From JAGRKR01 sp041397725 (GTDB lineage: Bacteria > Pseudomonadota > Alphaproteobacteria > Rhizobiales > Hyphomicrobiaceae), in NCBI GenBank assembly GCA_041397725.1, contig JAWKVZ010000007.1:186001-250000 (forward strand): a stretch of 64,000 nt of DNA, read 5' to 3'. Under the pieces are notes generated by a model that saw nothing but the letters and a program-made list of their open reading frames with translations, had not been told where the DNA came from and did not search any database. The translations under genes and the position numbers were made by a program. This document shows, piece after piece, positions 42,865 through 52,983 of the stretch. Position 1 is the first letter of the stretch; each line of letters begins with the position of its first letter.

Positions 42865-44127
42865 ATGGCCAACGTGGCGACACGGCGCATACTCCTGATC
42901 ATCGGCGGCGGCATCGCGGCCTACAAGACGCTGGAGCTCGTCAGGCGGGCCCGCGAGCGCGGCCTTGCCGTGCGGGCCGTCATGACCAAGGCCGCGCAGC
43001 ACTTCGTGACGCCGCTCTCCGTCGGTGCGCTGACCAACGACCGGGTGTTCACCGAGTTGTTCGACCTCGACGACGAGCGCGAGATCGGCCACATCCGCCT
43101 GTCGCGCGAAGCCGACCTCATCGTCGTGGCGCCGGCGACGGCCGATCTCCTGGCGCGCATGGCGGGCGGGCACGCCAACGACCTCGCGACCTCCGTGCTC
43201 CTGGCCACCGACAAGCCGGTTCTGGTGGCGCCGGCCATGAACCCGCGCATGTGGCAGCATCCGGCGACGCGCCGCAATGTGGCACAGCTCGAGCGTGACG
43301 GCGTGGCGTTCGTCGGACCCGAAACGGGCGAGATGGCCGAGCGCGGCGAGGCCGGCGCGGGGCGGCTGGCCGAGCCGATGACGATACTCGACCGCATTCT
43401 CGGGCTGCTCGAGCAGGCAGCCGAGCCGCCGCGGCGAGGCGCTGGTGCCGCCGCTGCGGCGCTCGCCGGGGCGCATATGCTGGTCACTGCTGGCCCGACG
43501 CACGAGCCCATCGATCCCGTGCGCTACATCGCCAATCGCTCGTCGGGCAAACAGGGCTACGCCATCGCCGCTGCCGCCGCCGCGCTCGGCGCGCGAGTGA
43601 CGCTCGTGTCGGGGCCGACCCAGCTCGCTACGCCGGCCGGCGTCGACATCGTGCGCGTCGAGACGGCGCGGGACATGCTGGCCGCCTGCGAGGCGGCCTT
43701 GCCGGCGGATATCGGCGTCTTCGCGGCGGCCGTGGCCGACTGGCGAACGGCCGATGCGGCGTCGGAGAAGATCAAGAAGGGCGGCAAGTCCGCCGCGCCG
43801 CGCCTCGAGCTGGTGGAGAACCCCGATATCCTCCGGACCATCGCGACGCGCGCGAAACAGCGCCCCGCTCTCGTGGTCGGCTTCGCCGCCGAAACGGAGA
43901 ACGTCGTCGTCTATGCCAAGCGCAAGCTCAAGTCGAAGGGCTGCGACTGGATCGTGGCAAATGACGTGTCGGCCGAGACCGGCGTGATGGGGGGCGAGCG
44001 GAACACCGTGCATCTCGTCACCCAGGACGGGGTGGAGGATTGGCCGGAGCTCGACAAGAGCGAGGTGGCGCGCCGGCTCGTGGCCCGTATCGCCGAGCGG
44101 TACGCGGCGACGCGGAGCGGCAGATGA
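42865..44127 (+). CDS. coaBC: Bifunctional phosphopantothenoylcysteine decarboxylase/synthetase
   Basis: CoA-pathway enzyme of 420 residues. The N-terminal CoaC flavoprotein has ILLIIGGGIAAYKTLELVR, the active-site His in EIGHIRLSREADLIVVAPATAD and the substrate motif APAMNPRMWQHPATRRN. The CoaB synthetase half has VTAGPTHEPIDPVRYIANRSSGKQGYAIA, AVADWR, the KIKK region and GFAAETENVV plus the C-terminal dimer-loop region WIVANDVS. The last codons overlap the dut start (ATGA). Confidence 0.95.
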   Translation: MANVATRRILLIIGGGIAAYKTLELVRRARERGLAVRAVMTKAAQHFVTPLSVGALTNDRVFTELFDLDDEREIGHIRLSREADLIVVAPATADLLARMAGGHANDLATSVLLATDKPVLVAPAMNPRMWQHPATRRNVAQLERDGVAFVGPETGEMAERGEAGAGRLAEPMTILDRILGLLEQAAEPPRRGAGAAAAALAGAHMLVTAGPTHEPIDPVRYIANRSSGKQGYAIAAAAAALGARVTLVSGPTQLATPAGVDIVRVETARDMLAACEAALPADIGVFAAAVADWRTADAASEKIKKGGKSAAPRLELVENPDILRTIATRAKQRPALVVGFAAETENVVVYAKRKLKSKGCDWIVANDVSAETGVMGGERNTVHLVTQDGVEDWPELDKSEVARRLVARIAERYAATRSGR

Positions 44128-44747
44128 GCGGCGGTGGCGAGCACAAGGGTGGCAATGCGCAGTCCGTCGCCGTGGGCGTGAAACGCCTGCCGCATGGCCG
44201 CGGCCTGGCGCTGCCGGCCTACCAGACGGCCGATGCGGCCGGTATGGATCTCGTGGCGGCCGTACCGTCCCGCCGGCCACTCGTGCTGGCGCCGGGCGGG
44301 CGGGTGCTGGTGCCGACGGCGCTCGTGCTCGATTTGCCATCGGGCTTCGAGGGCCAGGTTCGCCCGCGCTCGGGGCTGGCGCTGCGCCACGGCGTGACCG
44401 TGCTCAACGCGCCCGGCACGATCGACGCCGACTATCGCGGCGAGGTGATGGTGCTCCTCGTCAATCACGGCGATGAGCCGTTCGTCGTCGCGCGGGGCGA
44501 GCGGATCGCCCAGCTCGTGGTGCAGCCCGTGGTCAGGGCGGCCCTCGTCAGGCGCGCGCAGACCTCTCAGACCGACCGTGGCGCGGGGGGCTTCGGCTCG
44601 ACCGGGCGGCGGAGCGCGGCGGCCAAGGCGCCGGCGCCCGCGCGCAAGAAAAGCAGCGCTGCCGCGCCCCAGCCCAAATCGCGAAATGCCCGGTCCGGCT
44701 CGCGCCCGCGCAAAGGCGTTTCCTCGCGACGGGATCGCGGCAAATAG
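44124..44747 (+). CDS. dut: dUTP diphosphatase with basic C-terminal tail
   Basis: dUTPase of 207 residues hydrolysing dUTP to dUMP. Motifs 1-4 are AGMDLVAA, VRPRSGLALRHGV, the substrate-binding LNAPGTIDADYRGEV and RIAQLVVQP; motif 5 is DRGAGGFGSTG. A 45-residue Ala/Lys/Arg-rich tail follows motif 5, which is normally the C terminus. This extension is unusual and may bind nucleic acid or be disordered. The ATG overlaps the coaBC stop; the two are coupled, a common pairing in proteobacteria. Confidence 0.94.
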   Translation: MSGGGEHKGGNAQSVAVGVKRLPHGRGLALPAYQTADAAGMDLVAAVPSRRPLVLAPGGRVLVPTALVLDLPSGFEGQVRPRSGLALRHGVTVLNAPGTIDADYRGEVMVLLVNHGDEPFVVARGERIAQLVVQPVVRAALVRRAQTSQTDRGAGGFGSTGRRSAAAKAPAPARKKSSAAAPQPKSRNARSGSRPRKGVSSRRDRGK

Positions 44748-44900
44748 AACGGACTTTCTGCGTCGGAGGCTTTGCGATAGCCCCGAGTTGAGGCAAGGTG
44801 GCGGCCGAGGCATGCCGCAGGCCGCGGCGAACGCTCGTCGGTTCGTCTCGGCCGGCCCGGCAACGCGGACGAGCAGGCTCCAGCAACGCCAGAGGACACG

Positions 44901-45890
44901 ATGAACGATCTTCCCGAGATCAAGACGATTTCCGGCTTGCCGTTCAAGGGGCATGGCCGGGTGTTCGGCAGCATCGCCGAGACCATCGGCAATACGCCGC
45001 TCGTCAGGCTGTCGCGCCTGCGCGAGGCGGCCGGCGCCAAGGCCGACATCCTGCTGAAGCTCGAGTTCTTCAATCCACTCTCGAGCGTCAAGGATCGCAT
45101 CGGCGTGTCGATGATCGATGCCCTTGAGGCGACGGGCCGCATCGGCCCCGGCACGGTGCTGGTCGAGCCGACATCCGGCAATACCGGAATCGGCCTGGCC
45201 TTCGTGGCGGCGGCGCGTGGCTACCGGCTCATTCTCGTCATGCCGGAGTCGATGTCGATCGAGCGCCGCAAGATCCTTGCGTATCTCGGGGCCGAGCTCG
45301 AGCTCACGCCCGCCGAGAAGGGCATGAAGGGCGCATTGGCGCGGGCCGAGGAGCTTCTCAAGGAGATCCCGGGAGCCGTGACCCCGGCCCAGTTTGACAA
45401 TCCGGCCAATCCCCAGGTTCACGAGAAGACGACGGCCGAGGAAATCTGGAGCGACACGGGCGGCAAGATCGACGCGCTCGTGGTCGGCGTCGGCACCGGC
45501 GGCACGCTGACGGGCTGCGGGCGGGTGCTCAAGGCACGCCGGCCGGGCCTCAAGATCTTCGCCGTCGAGCCGGAGGCGAGCCCAGTGCTGTCCGGTGGTC
45601 AGGCGGGACCGCACAAGATCCAGGGGATCGGCGCCGGCTTCGTGCCGTCGATCCTCGAGACCGGCCTGATCGACGAGGTCATCAAGGTTCCGAACGAGAT
45701 GGCCTTCGAGGCGGCGCGCGCGCTGGCCCGCACCGAGGGCATTCCCGGCGGCATCTCGACAGGCGCCAACCTCGCGGCGGCCCTCACCGTCGCGGCCCGC
45801 GACGGCATGGCGGGCGGCAACATCGTCACGTTCTCGCCGTCCTCGGCCGAGCGTTACCTGTCGACGGCGCTCTTCGAGAACCCGGCCTGA
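44901..45890 (+). CDS. cysK: Cysteine synthase A
   Basis: PLP enzyme of 329 residues making cysteine from O-acetylserine and sulfide. The PLP lysine lies in FFNPLSSVKDRIGVSMI; PTSGNTGIGLAFVAAARGY, the phosphate-binding VGVGTGGTLTGCGRVLK and IQGIGAGFVPSIL are conserved. A 15-residue N-terminal extension precedes the usual start of the fold. moeB-like gene follows after 16 bases, so sulfur assimilation and sulfur transfer may be on one transcript. Confidence 0.94.
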   Translation: MNDLPEIKTISGLPFKGHGRVFGSIAETIGNTPLVRLSRLREAAGAKADILLKLEFFNPLSSVKDRIGVSMIDALEATGRIGPGTVLVEPTSGNTGIGLAFVAAARGYRLILVMPESMSIERRKILAYLGAELELTPAEKGMKGALARAEELLKEIPGAVTPAQFDNPANPQVHEKTTAEEIWSDTGGKIDALVVGVGTGGTLTGCGRVLKARRPGLKIFAVEPEASPVLSGGQAGPHKIQGIGAGFVPSILETGLIDEVIKVPNEMAFEAARALARTEGIPGGISTGANLAAALTVAARDGMAGGNIVTFSPSSAERYLSTALFENPA

Positions 45891-45906
45891 GATCGCGAGG
45901 CACCGG

Positions 45907-46722
45907 ATGCTCGATCCCGCGGAGATCGATCGCTACAAGCGGCACCTCGTCCTGCGCGAGGTCGGCGGGCAGGGACAGCAGCGGCTCAAGGCGGCAAAGG
46001 TGCTGGTGATCGGGGCGGGCGGGCTCGGCTCGCCGCTGATCATGTATCTGGCCGCCGCCGGGGTCGGCACCATCGGCGTCGTCGACGACGATCGGGTCTC
46101 CCTCGACAACCTTCAGCGCCAGATCATTCACGACACGGCCGCCGTCGGCGCGCTCAAGGTGGAGAGCGCGGGCCGGACCGTCGCGCGCATCAACCCGCAT
46201 GTCGCGCTCGTCCCCCATCCCGTGCGGTTGACCGCTGCGAACGCTCTGGAGCTGGTCTCGGCCTACGACATCGTCGCCGACGGCTCCGACAATTTCGCGA
46301 CGCGCTATCTGGTCAACGACGCCTGCTATCTGGCGCGCCGGCCCCTGGTGTTCGCCGCGCTCGGGCCGTTCGATGGCTACATCACGACCTTCCGCGCCTT
46401 CGAGACGGGGGCCGACGGCCGGCCCCATCCGAGCTATCGCTGTATTTTTCCCGAAGCGCCCCCGCCGGGGACCGTTGCCAATTGCGCCGAGGTCGGTGTG
46501 CTCGGCGCGGTGGCCGGCGTCGTCGGCACCCTGCAGGCGACCGAGGTTCTCAAGGAGATTCTCGGCATTGGCGAGAGCCTGGTCGGACGCCTGCTCATCT
46601 ACGACGCCCTGTCGACCCGCTTCGAGGTGGTCCGCGTCGCCTGGGATCCCGACAATCCGCTCAACGGGCGCAATGCCGTCATCAAGGATCTGTCGAGCCA
46701 CGAGGCTGCGCTGACAGCGTGA
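45907..46722 (+). CDS. moeB: HesA/MoeB/ThiF-family adenylyltransferase
   Basis: E1-like enzyme of 271 residues adenylating the C terminus of a sulfur-carrier protein (MoaD or ThiS). It has ERYKRHLVLREVGGQGQQRL-type start, the ATP loop VIGAGGLGSPLIMYLAAAGVG, DDDRVSLDNLQRQIIH, the magnesium Asp in VADGSDNFATRYLVNDAC and PPPGTVANCAEVGVLGAVAG. The paired CxxC zinc motifs of E. coli MoeB are not complete here (only single Cys in RCIFP), as in other alphaproteobacterial members. Directly after cysK. Confidence 0.88.
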   Translation: MLDPAEIDRYKRHLVLREVGGQGQQRLKAAKVLVIGAGGLGSPLIMYLAAAGVGTIGVVDDDRVSLDNLQRQIIHDTAAVGALKVESAGRTVARINPHVALVPHPVRLTAANALELVSAYDIVADGSDNFATRYLVNDACYLARRPLVFAALGPFDGYITTFRAFETGADGRPHPSYRCIFPEAPPPGTVANCAEVGVLGAVAGVVGTLQATEVLKEILGIGESLVGRLLIYDALSTRFEVVRVAWDPDNPLNGRNAVIKDLSSHEAALTA

Positions 46723-47132
46723 GCTGGCGCGGTCGGCGATAGCCTGAGGCGGGCTCTCGGCGCTGCCGGTGTCGATCCAGCGGTCGCGAACCTCGCGGCA
46801 TGATCCCTGCGGTTGCGAGTCGCCGCCAGCGGTTGGCCGCACGGTGCCTTTCGGTTGCGAGGCGCAGGGGAATTCTAGTCTCCTGTGGGCAACCTGCCGG
46901 TTGGCTGTCCCGACCGCTCCCGGCGCTCTCCCGAATCACGCCACCGTTGTCCGGCCGCGTCCGCCGGGCGGGCGGGCGCGGGAGCGCCGGATCGCTGCCG
47001 CAGGCGGATCAAGCGCTGCTTCCGGAAGCCGGAGCCATAGGGGGAATTTGCCCAATGGCGCACTGGCAATCCGTAAGCGCTCTAATTAAAGTTGCTCGCC
47101 CACGGTGCGTCAACTTTTCTTAGGAGCGCGTT
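46723..47132. other. Gap before GNAT-like gene, no gene seen
   Basis: A 410-base region without a supported coding frame. Near its right end the arms AAAGTTG (47088-47094) and CAACTTT (47111-47117) flank a 16-base spacer next to an AT-richer patch and the TAGGAG ribosome site of the following gene; a possible operator. Confidence 0.4.
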
Positions 47133-47909
47133 ATGCAGCCTCAGCCACTTTCCAGTGTCAATCTGCTGAGCAATCTCGAATTCGATCACGGAGACGGCGG
47201 TCTTCTTCGAGCGTTCATCGCCAATGCGGAGCAGCAAGCTCTGGCGCGTGGCGTTTCGCTCACCGTGGCCGGGTTCGACACGCTCAAGCGGCTCAATGAG
47301 GAAAACCGCAAGACCTGGGCGCCCGTCCTGTCGATCTTCGATCAGGAGCGCGGCGGCGTGGCGCCGGAGGACGGGCTCGCCTTCATCGGGTACGATTCCA
47401 GCGGCCGGGGCGTCACGTCGATCGCGGCGCGGCTCTTCCATTGGTCCGATACGACCTTTGAGGAAGGGGCTCGGTCCCTAAAGCTTTTCTACGGAGAGCC
47501 CGACCGCTGGAAGGCTGCCGGTGAGACGTGCGCCGTGACCGCGCGGGCAACGCGACTGGTATCCGGGCGGGTGGTGTTCGTCGGGGCCGGCTGGTTCCAT
47601 CCGGAGTTCCGCGGTCTCGGGCTGTCCGGCATTCTCTCGCGTCTGGCTCGCGCCTATGCCTATGCCCGCTGGCGCAGCGACTTCACCACGGGGTTCGTGA
47701 CGGAGGCCTTGTTCAAGGCGCGCAACAGCTCCAACTGGAACGGCTTCACCAACATCGACTGGGCACTCGATTGGACCGGCTCGACGCGCGGCGATGCACG
47801 CTTCGCGTTTGTGTGGATGCGCCCGGACCAGTTGCAGGACGACCTGTCAGGATATCTGGCCCGCGCCGCCGCGAAGGTCGATGCTGTCATCGAGAAACGA
47901 ACTGCTTAA
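47133..47909 (+). CDS. GNAT-like hypothetical protein
   Basis: Soluble protein of 258 residues. The stretch VVFVGAGWFHPEFRGLGLSGILSRLARAYAYARW resembles acetyltransferase (GNAT) motif A, with R-G-L-G-L-S-G-I as the CoA pyrophosphate loop, and the preceding region could form the N-terminal GNAT strands. No close named family is recognised. Start is supported by TAGGAG. Its last 63 bases overlap, in antisense, the end of the following minus-strand gene. Confidence 0.65.
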   Translation: MQPQPLSSVNLLSNLEFDHGDGGLLRAFIANAEQQALARGVSLTVAGFDTLKRLNEENRKTWAPVLSIFDQERGGVAPEDGLAFIGYDSSGRGVTSIAARLFHWSDTTFEEGARSLKLFYGEPDRWKAAGETCAVTARATRLVSGRVVFVGAGWFHPEFRGLGLSGILSRLARAYAYARWRSDFTTGFVTEALFKARNSSNWNGFTNIDWALDWTGSTRGDARFAFVWMRPDQLQDDLSGYLARAAAKVDAVIEKRTA

Positions 47910-48728
47910 CAGCAGGCGCTCACCGCGGCGGTCCTCGAACGGTATCACCAGACGGTGATACCGACCCCGCCGCCGGCCTTTACCCCGAACCTCGAGGTAG
48001 GCGTCCACCGACTGCAGGATCGGTGTGTTCTCCAGCAGGGCCAGCCGGTAGTCGTTGACGACGTTCTGCGCATAGTAATAGTCCGGCTGGTCGAGCAGGT
48101 TGTTGCCCGGCAGGCGCGCACGCCAGCTCTTGTCCACCAGCCAGTAGCCGGTGCCGATCTCCTGCAGCCGAAGCAGGCCGGCGCCGTTCTCGGGCGTGGC
48201 GATGATATAGCGATTGGACAGCGGCCCCTGCAGGCGCGACAGCATCGTCGCGCGGTCGAAGCGCCCGCCCGACACGCGCCATCCGTCGAAGAGCGGCAGC
48301 AGGGGATTTCGTGCGTCGAGGCGTTCGAGGCTACAGCGCACGCTCCGGTAGTCGTCAGCCCGATGGAGCGGCGGGGGCTCGCAGATGTCCCCAAGGCGCT
48401 CGATGAAGGCCTGGAAGCTCAGCGCCGCGAAGGTCGAGGTGCGGCCGGCGACGGTGTAGTGCAGATTGTACTGCTTGGCGGTCAGGTGGGCGACCAGCCG
48501 ATAGATGGCCGCAGCCATCGTCACACTGGGCGCATCGGCCGGAAGCCATACATGACAGCGATGGCCGCTTTGCCCGACGATGGCTTGCCTGAGCTCGTTG
48601 GCGACGCCCCCGAGCAGGCTCTCCAGCGAGCCGGCTGCATGGGCCGACGGGGCTGACGGCGCGGGCGAATCTGTGCTGGTGACATGGCCATTGCCGTCGA
48701 CAAACGAAAAACGCATCACGATCGACAC
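47847..48728 (-). CDS. PAS_5-like hypothetical protein
   Basis: Protein of 293 residues. The C-terminal 170 residues read DARNPLLPLFDGWRVSGGRFDRATML, LLRLQEIGTGYWLVDKSW, LLDQPDYYYAQNVVNDYRLAL and HRLVIPFEDRRGERLLLS. This follows the usual order of the alphaproteobacterial PAS_5 domain (G-R-x-P-x-R-x-x-x-D-P, G-T...G, L-P-L), so it may be a sensory protein; the match is by eye. The N-terminal half is unassigned. No membrane segment. Convergent 63-base overlap with the GNAT-like gene. A second Met four codons in is an alternative start. Confidence 0.6.
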   Translation of the reverse strand: MSIVMRFSFVDGNGHVTSTDSPAPSAPSAHAAGSLESLLGGVANELRQAIVGQSGHRCHVWLPADAPSVTMAAAIYRLVAHLTAKQYNLHYTVAGRTSTFAALSFQAFIERLGDICEPPPLHRADDYRSVRCSLERLDARNPLLPLFDGWRVSGGRFDRATMLSRLQGPLSNRYIIATPENGAGLLRLQEIGTGYWLVDKSWRARLPGNNLLDQPDYYYAQNVVNDYRLALLENTPILQSVDAYLEVRGKGRRRGRYHRLVIPFEDRRGERLLLSSSFLDDSIDLRGGAGQIS

Positions 48729-48939
48729 CGAACGCTATGGAACTACGGATACGCGCGAGATCGGATAATATTAATTGATCAGGCGGCCGGGCATTACAAG
48801 GCGGACATCACGATCGAAGTCAGAAAATGCGACAACTGACTCTAAACAGCGTAAATCCGTACAGCCTCATTCCGGCCGCCGTGCCATGTCCGGTCCGGCC
48901 GGTGCGCCGGCTCTTCTGCTGCCCGAGAAGGCCCGAACA

Positions 48940-50115
48940 ATGAGCGCAAAGTCCCGGTTCCTCGCGATATGCCTCGTTCTGGCCTTGTCGGTCGTGGTGG
49001 CGGGCGGAGCCGTGGCGCAGTCCCCCCGCAAGGGCGATCGCTGGGTGCTGCTGATGCGTGCGCCGCTGACATCCGCGCCGTCGCCCTATCGGCTCGACCT
49101 CAAGGCCGCGCAGGGGACGTTTCGGGCGGTTCGTGTCGTTGTTGCCGGCAGGCCTTTGACGCTCACGCGTGCCGTCATCGCGTATGGCGACGGCAGCGTG
49201 CATGACGAGCGCATGAGCGTGGAGCTGCGCGCCGGCGAGCGGACCCGGCCGCTGGACGTGAGGCCGACGGGCCGTTTCATCGACCGGCTCGAACTGCATC
49301 TGGCGGGCGACAGGCAGGCGCGGTCCGGCGGAAGGCTCGAAGTCTGGGGGCTGCAAAGCCCGGCCGGAGCCATGGCAGCCCGGCCCCCGCCGTTGGCGCA
49401 CACACTCGTTGCTGCCGCCGGTCAATCGGGATCGTCGCGGGCCCTGACGCTGATCCTGCCCCCGCGGCTCGCCAAGTTCCGCCACATGAAGCTCGATCTG
49501 CCGAGCGGGGTGGCGCGGGGCGTCCTGACGTCGCTGACGATGGTCTACGCCGATGGCGTGCGCGAAACCGTAGCGCCAGACCGCCGCGCCGACCGCCGGG
49601 AGGTGCTGGACTGGCTGCGCGTCGACCCGAGCCGGTTCGTTGCGCGGGTCGAGGCAGTCACGACGGCGGATGTTCGACATGCTGGCGCCGGCCGTGTGCG
49701 GCTGCTCGCGGAGCTTGCGGACGGCTGGGCAACGCCGACTGGGGAAGGGCCGAAGCACAACGCCGGCTGGGTGCTGCTGTCGGCGGGCGAAGTGGCGGCG
49801 GCACCGCTCCCTGGAAGCAAGGACCTCGTCTGGGCCGAGTTCCCCGTGGCGCGCGGCGTCGGCAGGCTGCGCCGGCTGCGGATCACGCCCGAGCCGCACG
49901 GCGTGGTGATCGCTGCGGTGGAGCTGGTCGGTTCGTCTGGCACCCGCCAGAAGCGCCAGACATCCAAGCCGTCCGGGACAGGTCCCGTTCCGCAGACCTT
50001 CGATGTCGACGACGTTCCCGCAGGGCTTGCGGTAATCCGTATCGCGGTATCGCCAGAGTCGCGCAGGACGCCAGAAGGGAGCGAGGCGCTCGTGCGCGTC
50101 TGGGGGCGGTACTAG
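48940..50115 (+). CDS. Secreted three-domain DUF2541-like protein
   Basis: Exported protein of 391 residues. A signal peptide (SRFLAICLVLALSVVVAGGAVAQ) precedes three related beta-rich domains of about 90-110 residues, roughly 30-140, 155-255 and 275-391. Domains 1 and 3 end in R-L-E-V-W-G and A-L-V-R-V-W-G-R-Y, matching the TVEVWGRH end of the single-domain protein at 50437; FRAVRVVVAGRPLTLTRAVIAYGDG mirrors FRAVQLRVRGNDIHMMDLKVVFGNG there. DUF2541 has no known function. The start MSAKSRFL lies after GAGAAGG; a longer frame is not convincing. Confidence 0.75.
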   Translation: MSAKSRFLAICLVLALSVVVAGGAVAQSPRKGDRWVLLMRAPLTSAPSPYRLDLKAAQGTFRAVRVVVAGRPLTLTRAVIAYGDGSVHDERMSVELRAGERTRPLDVRPTGRFIDRLELHLAGDRQARSGGRLEVWGLQSPAGAMAARPPPLAHTLVAAAGQSGSSRALTLILPPRLAKFRHMKLDLPSGVARGVLTSLTMVYADGVRETVAPDRRADRREVLDWLRVDPSRFVARVEAVTTADVRHAGAGRVRLLAELADGWATPTGEGPKHNAGWVLLSAGEVAAAPLPGSKDLVWAEFPVARGVGRLRRLRITPEPHGVVIAAVELVGSSGTRQKRQTSKPSGTGPVPQTFDVDDVPAGLAVIRIAVSPESRRTPEGSEALVRVWGRY

Positions 50116-50436
50116 ACGGGCGCCGGCTTCGATGGAACAGCCTGTGCAGGGCCGCGACAGTGCAGCTCACGATGCCCGTCGAAGATGGAGCGTGCGCGCG
50201 CCCGGACCACGCGCCGTCCGGCGACACCAGTGTTTCCATAGGTGCTCTGGCAGTGTCATCAGTCCGCCGCAATTGCGGACGAACGCTGCCGTCGCAGGTC
50301 CGAATGGCGGCGCGGACCTGTTCATGACGGGTTCACCCTATTCCCGCTAGCGTCCGCCTGCTCGATGGCCGATCGGCAAGAAAAAAGACAGCGGATCGGC
50401 ACGTGAAAAAAAACAGACACATCGGAGTGGTCTCAC
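50116..50436. other. Gap between the two DUF2541-type genes, no gene seen
   Basis: A 321-base region. Near the right end, GCCGATC (50368-50374) and GATCGGC (50394-50400) form an inverted repeat around a purine-rich spacer, and A-runs follow before the next start; probably the promoter and leader of the 136-residue gene. Confidence 0.4.
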
Positions 50437-50847
50437 ATGCTTCGCAGAACGTTTCTCGCGGCGCTCGCAGTGCTTGCGGCCGCCACGCTCCTCCCTGAAC
50501 TCGCCTCCGCGCAGCGCGGCCAAGGACGCTGGGAGATGCTCGGCGCTCAGAAGGTCGGCTTCGCCGTCGATCGCGACGTCATCCGTGTCGGCCGGCGCGA
50601 GGGCCGCTTCCGCGCGGTCCAGCTTCGCGTGCGCGGCAACGACATTCACATGATGGATCTCAAGGTCGTTTTCGGAAATGGCGAGGTGCAGGACATCCCG
50701 GTGCGTCGCATGATCAAGGCGCCGGGCGAGACCCGCGTCATCGACCTCAGGGGTGATCGTCGCATCATCCGCGAAGTGCAGATGGTCTATCGCTCGCGCC
50801 CGAGCTTCCGGGGCCAGGCCACCGTCGAGGTCTGGGGCCGCCACTAG
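50437..50847 (+). CDS. DUF2541 family secreted protein
   Basis: Periplasmic or secreted protein of 136 residues with a clear signal peptide (MLRRTFLAALAVLAAATLLPELASA). The mature part is a single DUF2541 domain: WEMLGAQKVGFAVDRDVIRVGRREGRF, LKVVFGNGEVQDIPV, RVIDLRGDRRIIREVQMVYRS and VEVWGRH. Function unknown; charged face suggests a binding module. It is a single-copy version of the repeated domain in the preceding gene. A strong terminator follows. Confidence 0.82.
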   Translation: MLRRTFLAALAVLAAATLLPELASAQRGQGRWEMLGAQKVGFAVDRDVIRVGRREGRFRAVQLRVRGNDIHMMDLKVVFGNGEVQDIPVRRMIKAPGETRVIDLRGDRRIIREVQMVYRSRPSFRGQATVEVWGRH

Positions 50848-50910
50848 GCGCCTCACCACGAGCGGCAGCGGCGGCCCGACAAGCGGGCCTCCGCACCGAA
50901 ACTGACTGAG

Positions 50911-50938
50911 ACGGGGCGCCCCGGCCGGGGCGCCCCGT
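50911..50938 (+). terminator. Terminator after DUF2541 gene
   Basis: A 28-base perfect palindrome gives a 14-bp GC stem (arm ACGGGGCGCCCCGG), flanked by GAG and TTCTC that extend it, and followed by CGTTTTC. It lies about 65 bases past the DUF2541 stop. Confidence 0.72.
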
Positions 50939-51043
50939 TCTCGTTTTCCGGGCCACGTCGATGCCTCGCCGGGGTTTCCCACGGACTGAACTGCTGACAT
51001 ATTGTGCGCCGACCACAAATTTCGCCGTCCCGAGGAGAGCATC

Positions 51044-52171
<1,128 letters not shown>

Positions 52172-52218
52172 GGGCCAGGACGCCTGCCCATCGCGAAACC
52201 GAGCAAGGAGGCCTCGCC

Positions 52219-52983
52219 ATGTCGTCCCTCAAGACCCCGAGCTTCCGGCTCGACAACAGGCGTGCCCTGGTCACGGGCGCCGGCCGTGGCATCGGCCTCG
52301 GCGCGGCGCTGGCGCTGGCCGACGCCGGCGCTCACGTCACGCTGGTTTCACGCACCGCCGGCGAGATCGAGGCGGCCAAGGCCGAGATCACGGGGCGGGG
52401 CGGCAGCGCGGATACGCTGGTGCTCGACGTGACCGACCTTGCCGCGCTGCGCGAGGCGCTGTCGGCACGCCCGGCCTACCACGTCCTCGTCAACAACGCC
52501 GGCACCAACCGGCCGGCGGCCTTCACGGACATCAGCGAGGCCGACTTCGATGCGGTCTTCGAGGTGAACGTGCGGGCGGCCTTCTTCGTGGCGCAGACCG
52601 TGGTGAAGGGGATGCGAGCCGAGGGCCTCAAGGGCTCGATCATCAACATTTCCTCGCAGATGGGGCATGTCGGCGGGCCGAAGCGGACGGTCTATTGCGC
52701 GAGCAAGCACGCAATCGAAGGCTTGACCAAGTCCATGGCCTTCGAACTCGGCAGCGAGGGCATTCGCGTCAATGCACTGGCGCCGACCTTCGTCCGCACG
52801 CCACTCGCCGCTCAGATGCTTTCGGACAAGGCCGTCCACGACTACGTCGTCACCAAGATCAAGCTCGGCCGCGTCGGCGAGATCGAGGATCTGATGGGCG
52901 CCATCGTCTTTCTGGCGAGCGACGCCTCGGCCCTCATGACGGGCGCGAGCCTGCTGGTCGACGGTGGCTGGACCATCGGCTGA
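52219..52983 (+). CDS. Short-chain dehydrogenase/reductase
   Basis: Classical SDR of 254 residues with cofactor loop VTGAGRGIGLG, LVNNAGTN, catalytic Ser in NISSQMGHVG, Y-x-x-x-K in YCASKHAIEGL and the C-terminal TGASLLVDGGWTIG. The closest groups are gluconate 5-dehydrogenase- and 3-oxoacyl reductase-like SDRs; the substrate is unknown. An AAGGAGG ribosome site precedes the ATG. Separated from the formaldehyde dehydrogenase by 47 bases, so likely co-transcribed. Confidence 0.88.
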   Translation: MSSLKTPSFRLDNRRALVTGAGRGIGLGAALALADAGAHVTLVSRTAGEIEAAKAEITGRGGSADTLVLDVTDLAALREALSARPAYHVLVNNAGTNRPAAFTDISEADFDAVFEVNVRAAFFVAQTVVKGMRAEGLKGSIINISSQMGHVGGPKRTVYCASKHAIEGLTKSMAFELGSEGIRVNALAPTFVRTPLAAQMLSDKAVHDYVVTKIKLGRVGEIEDLMGAIVFLASDASALMTGASLLVDGGWTIG

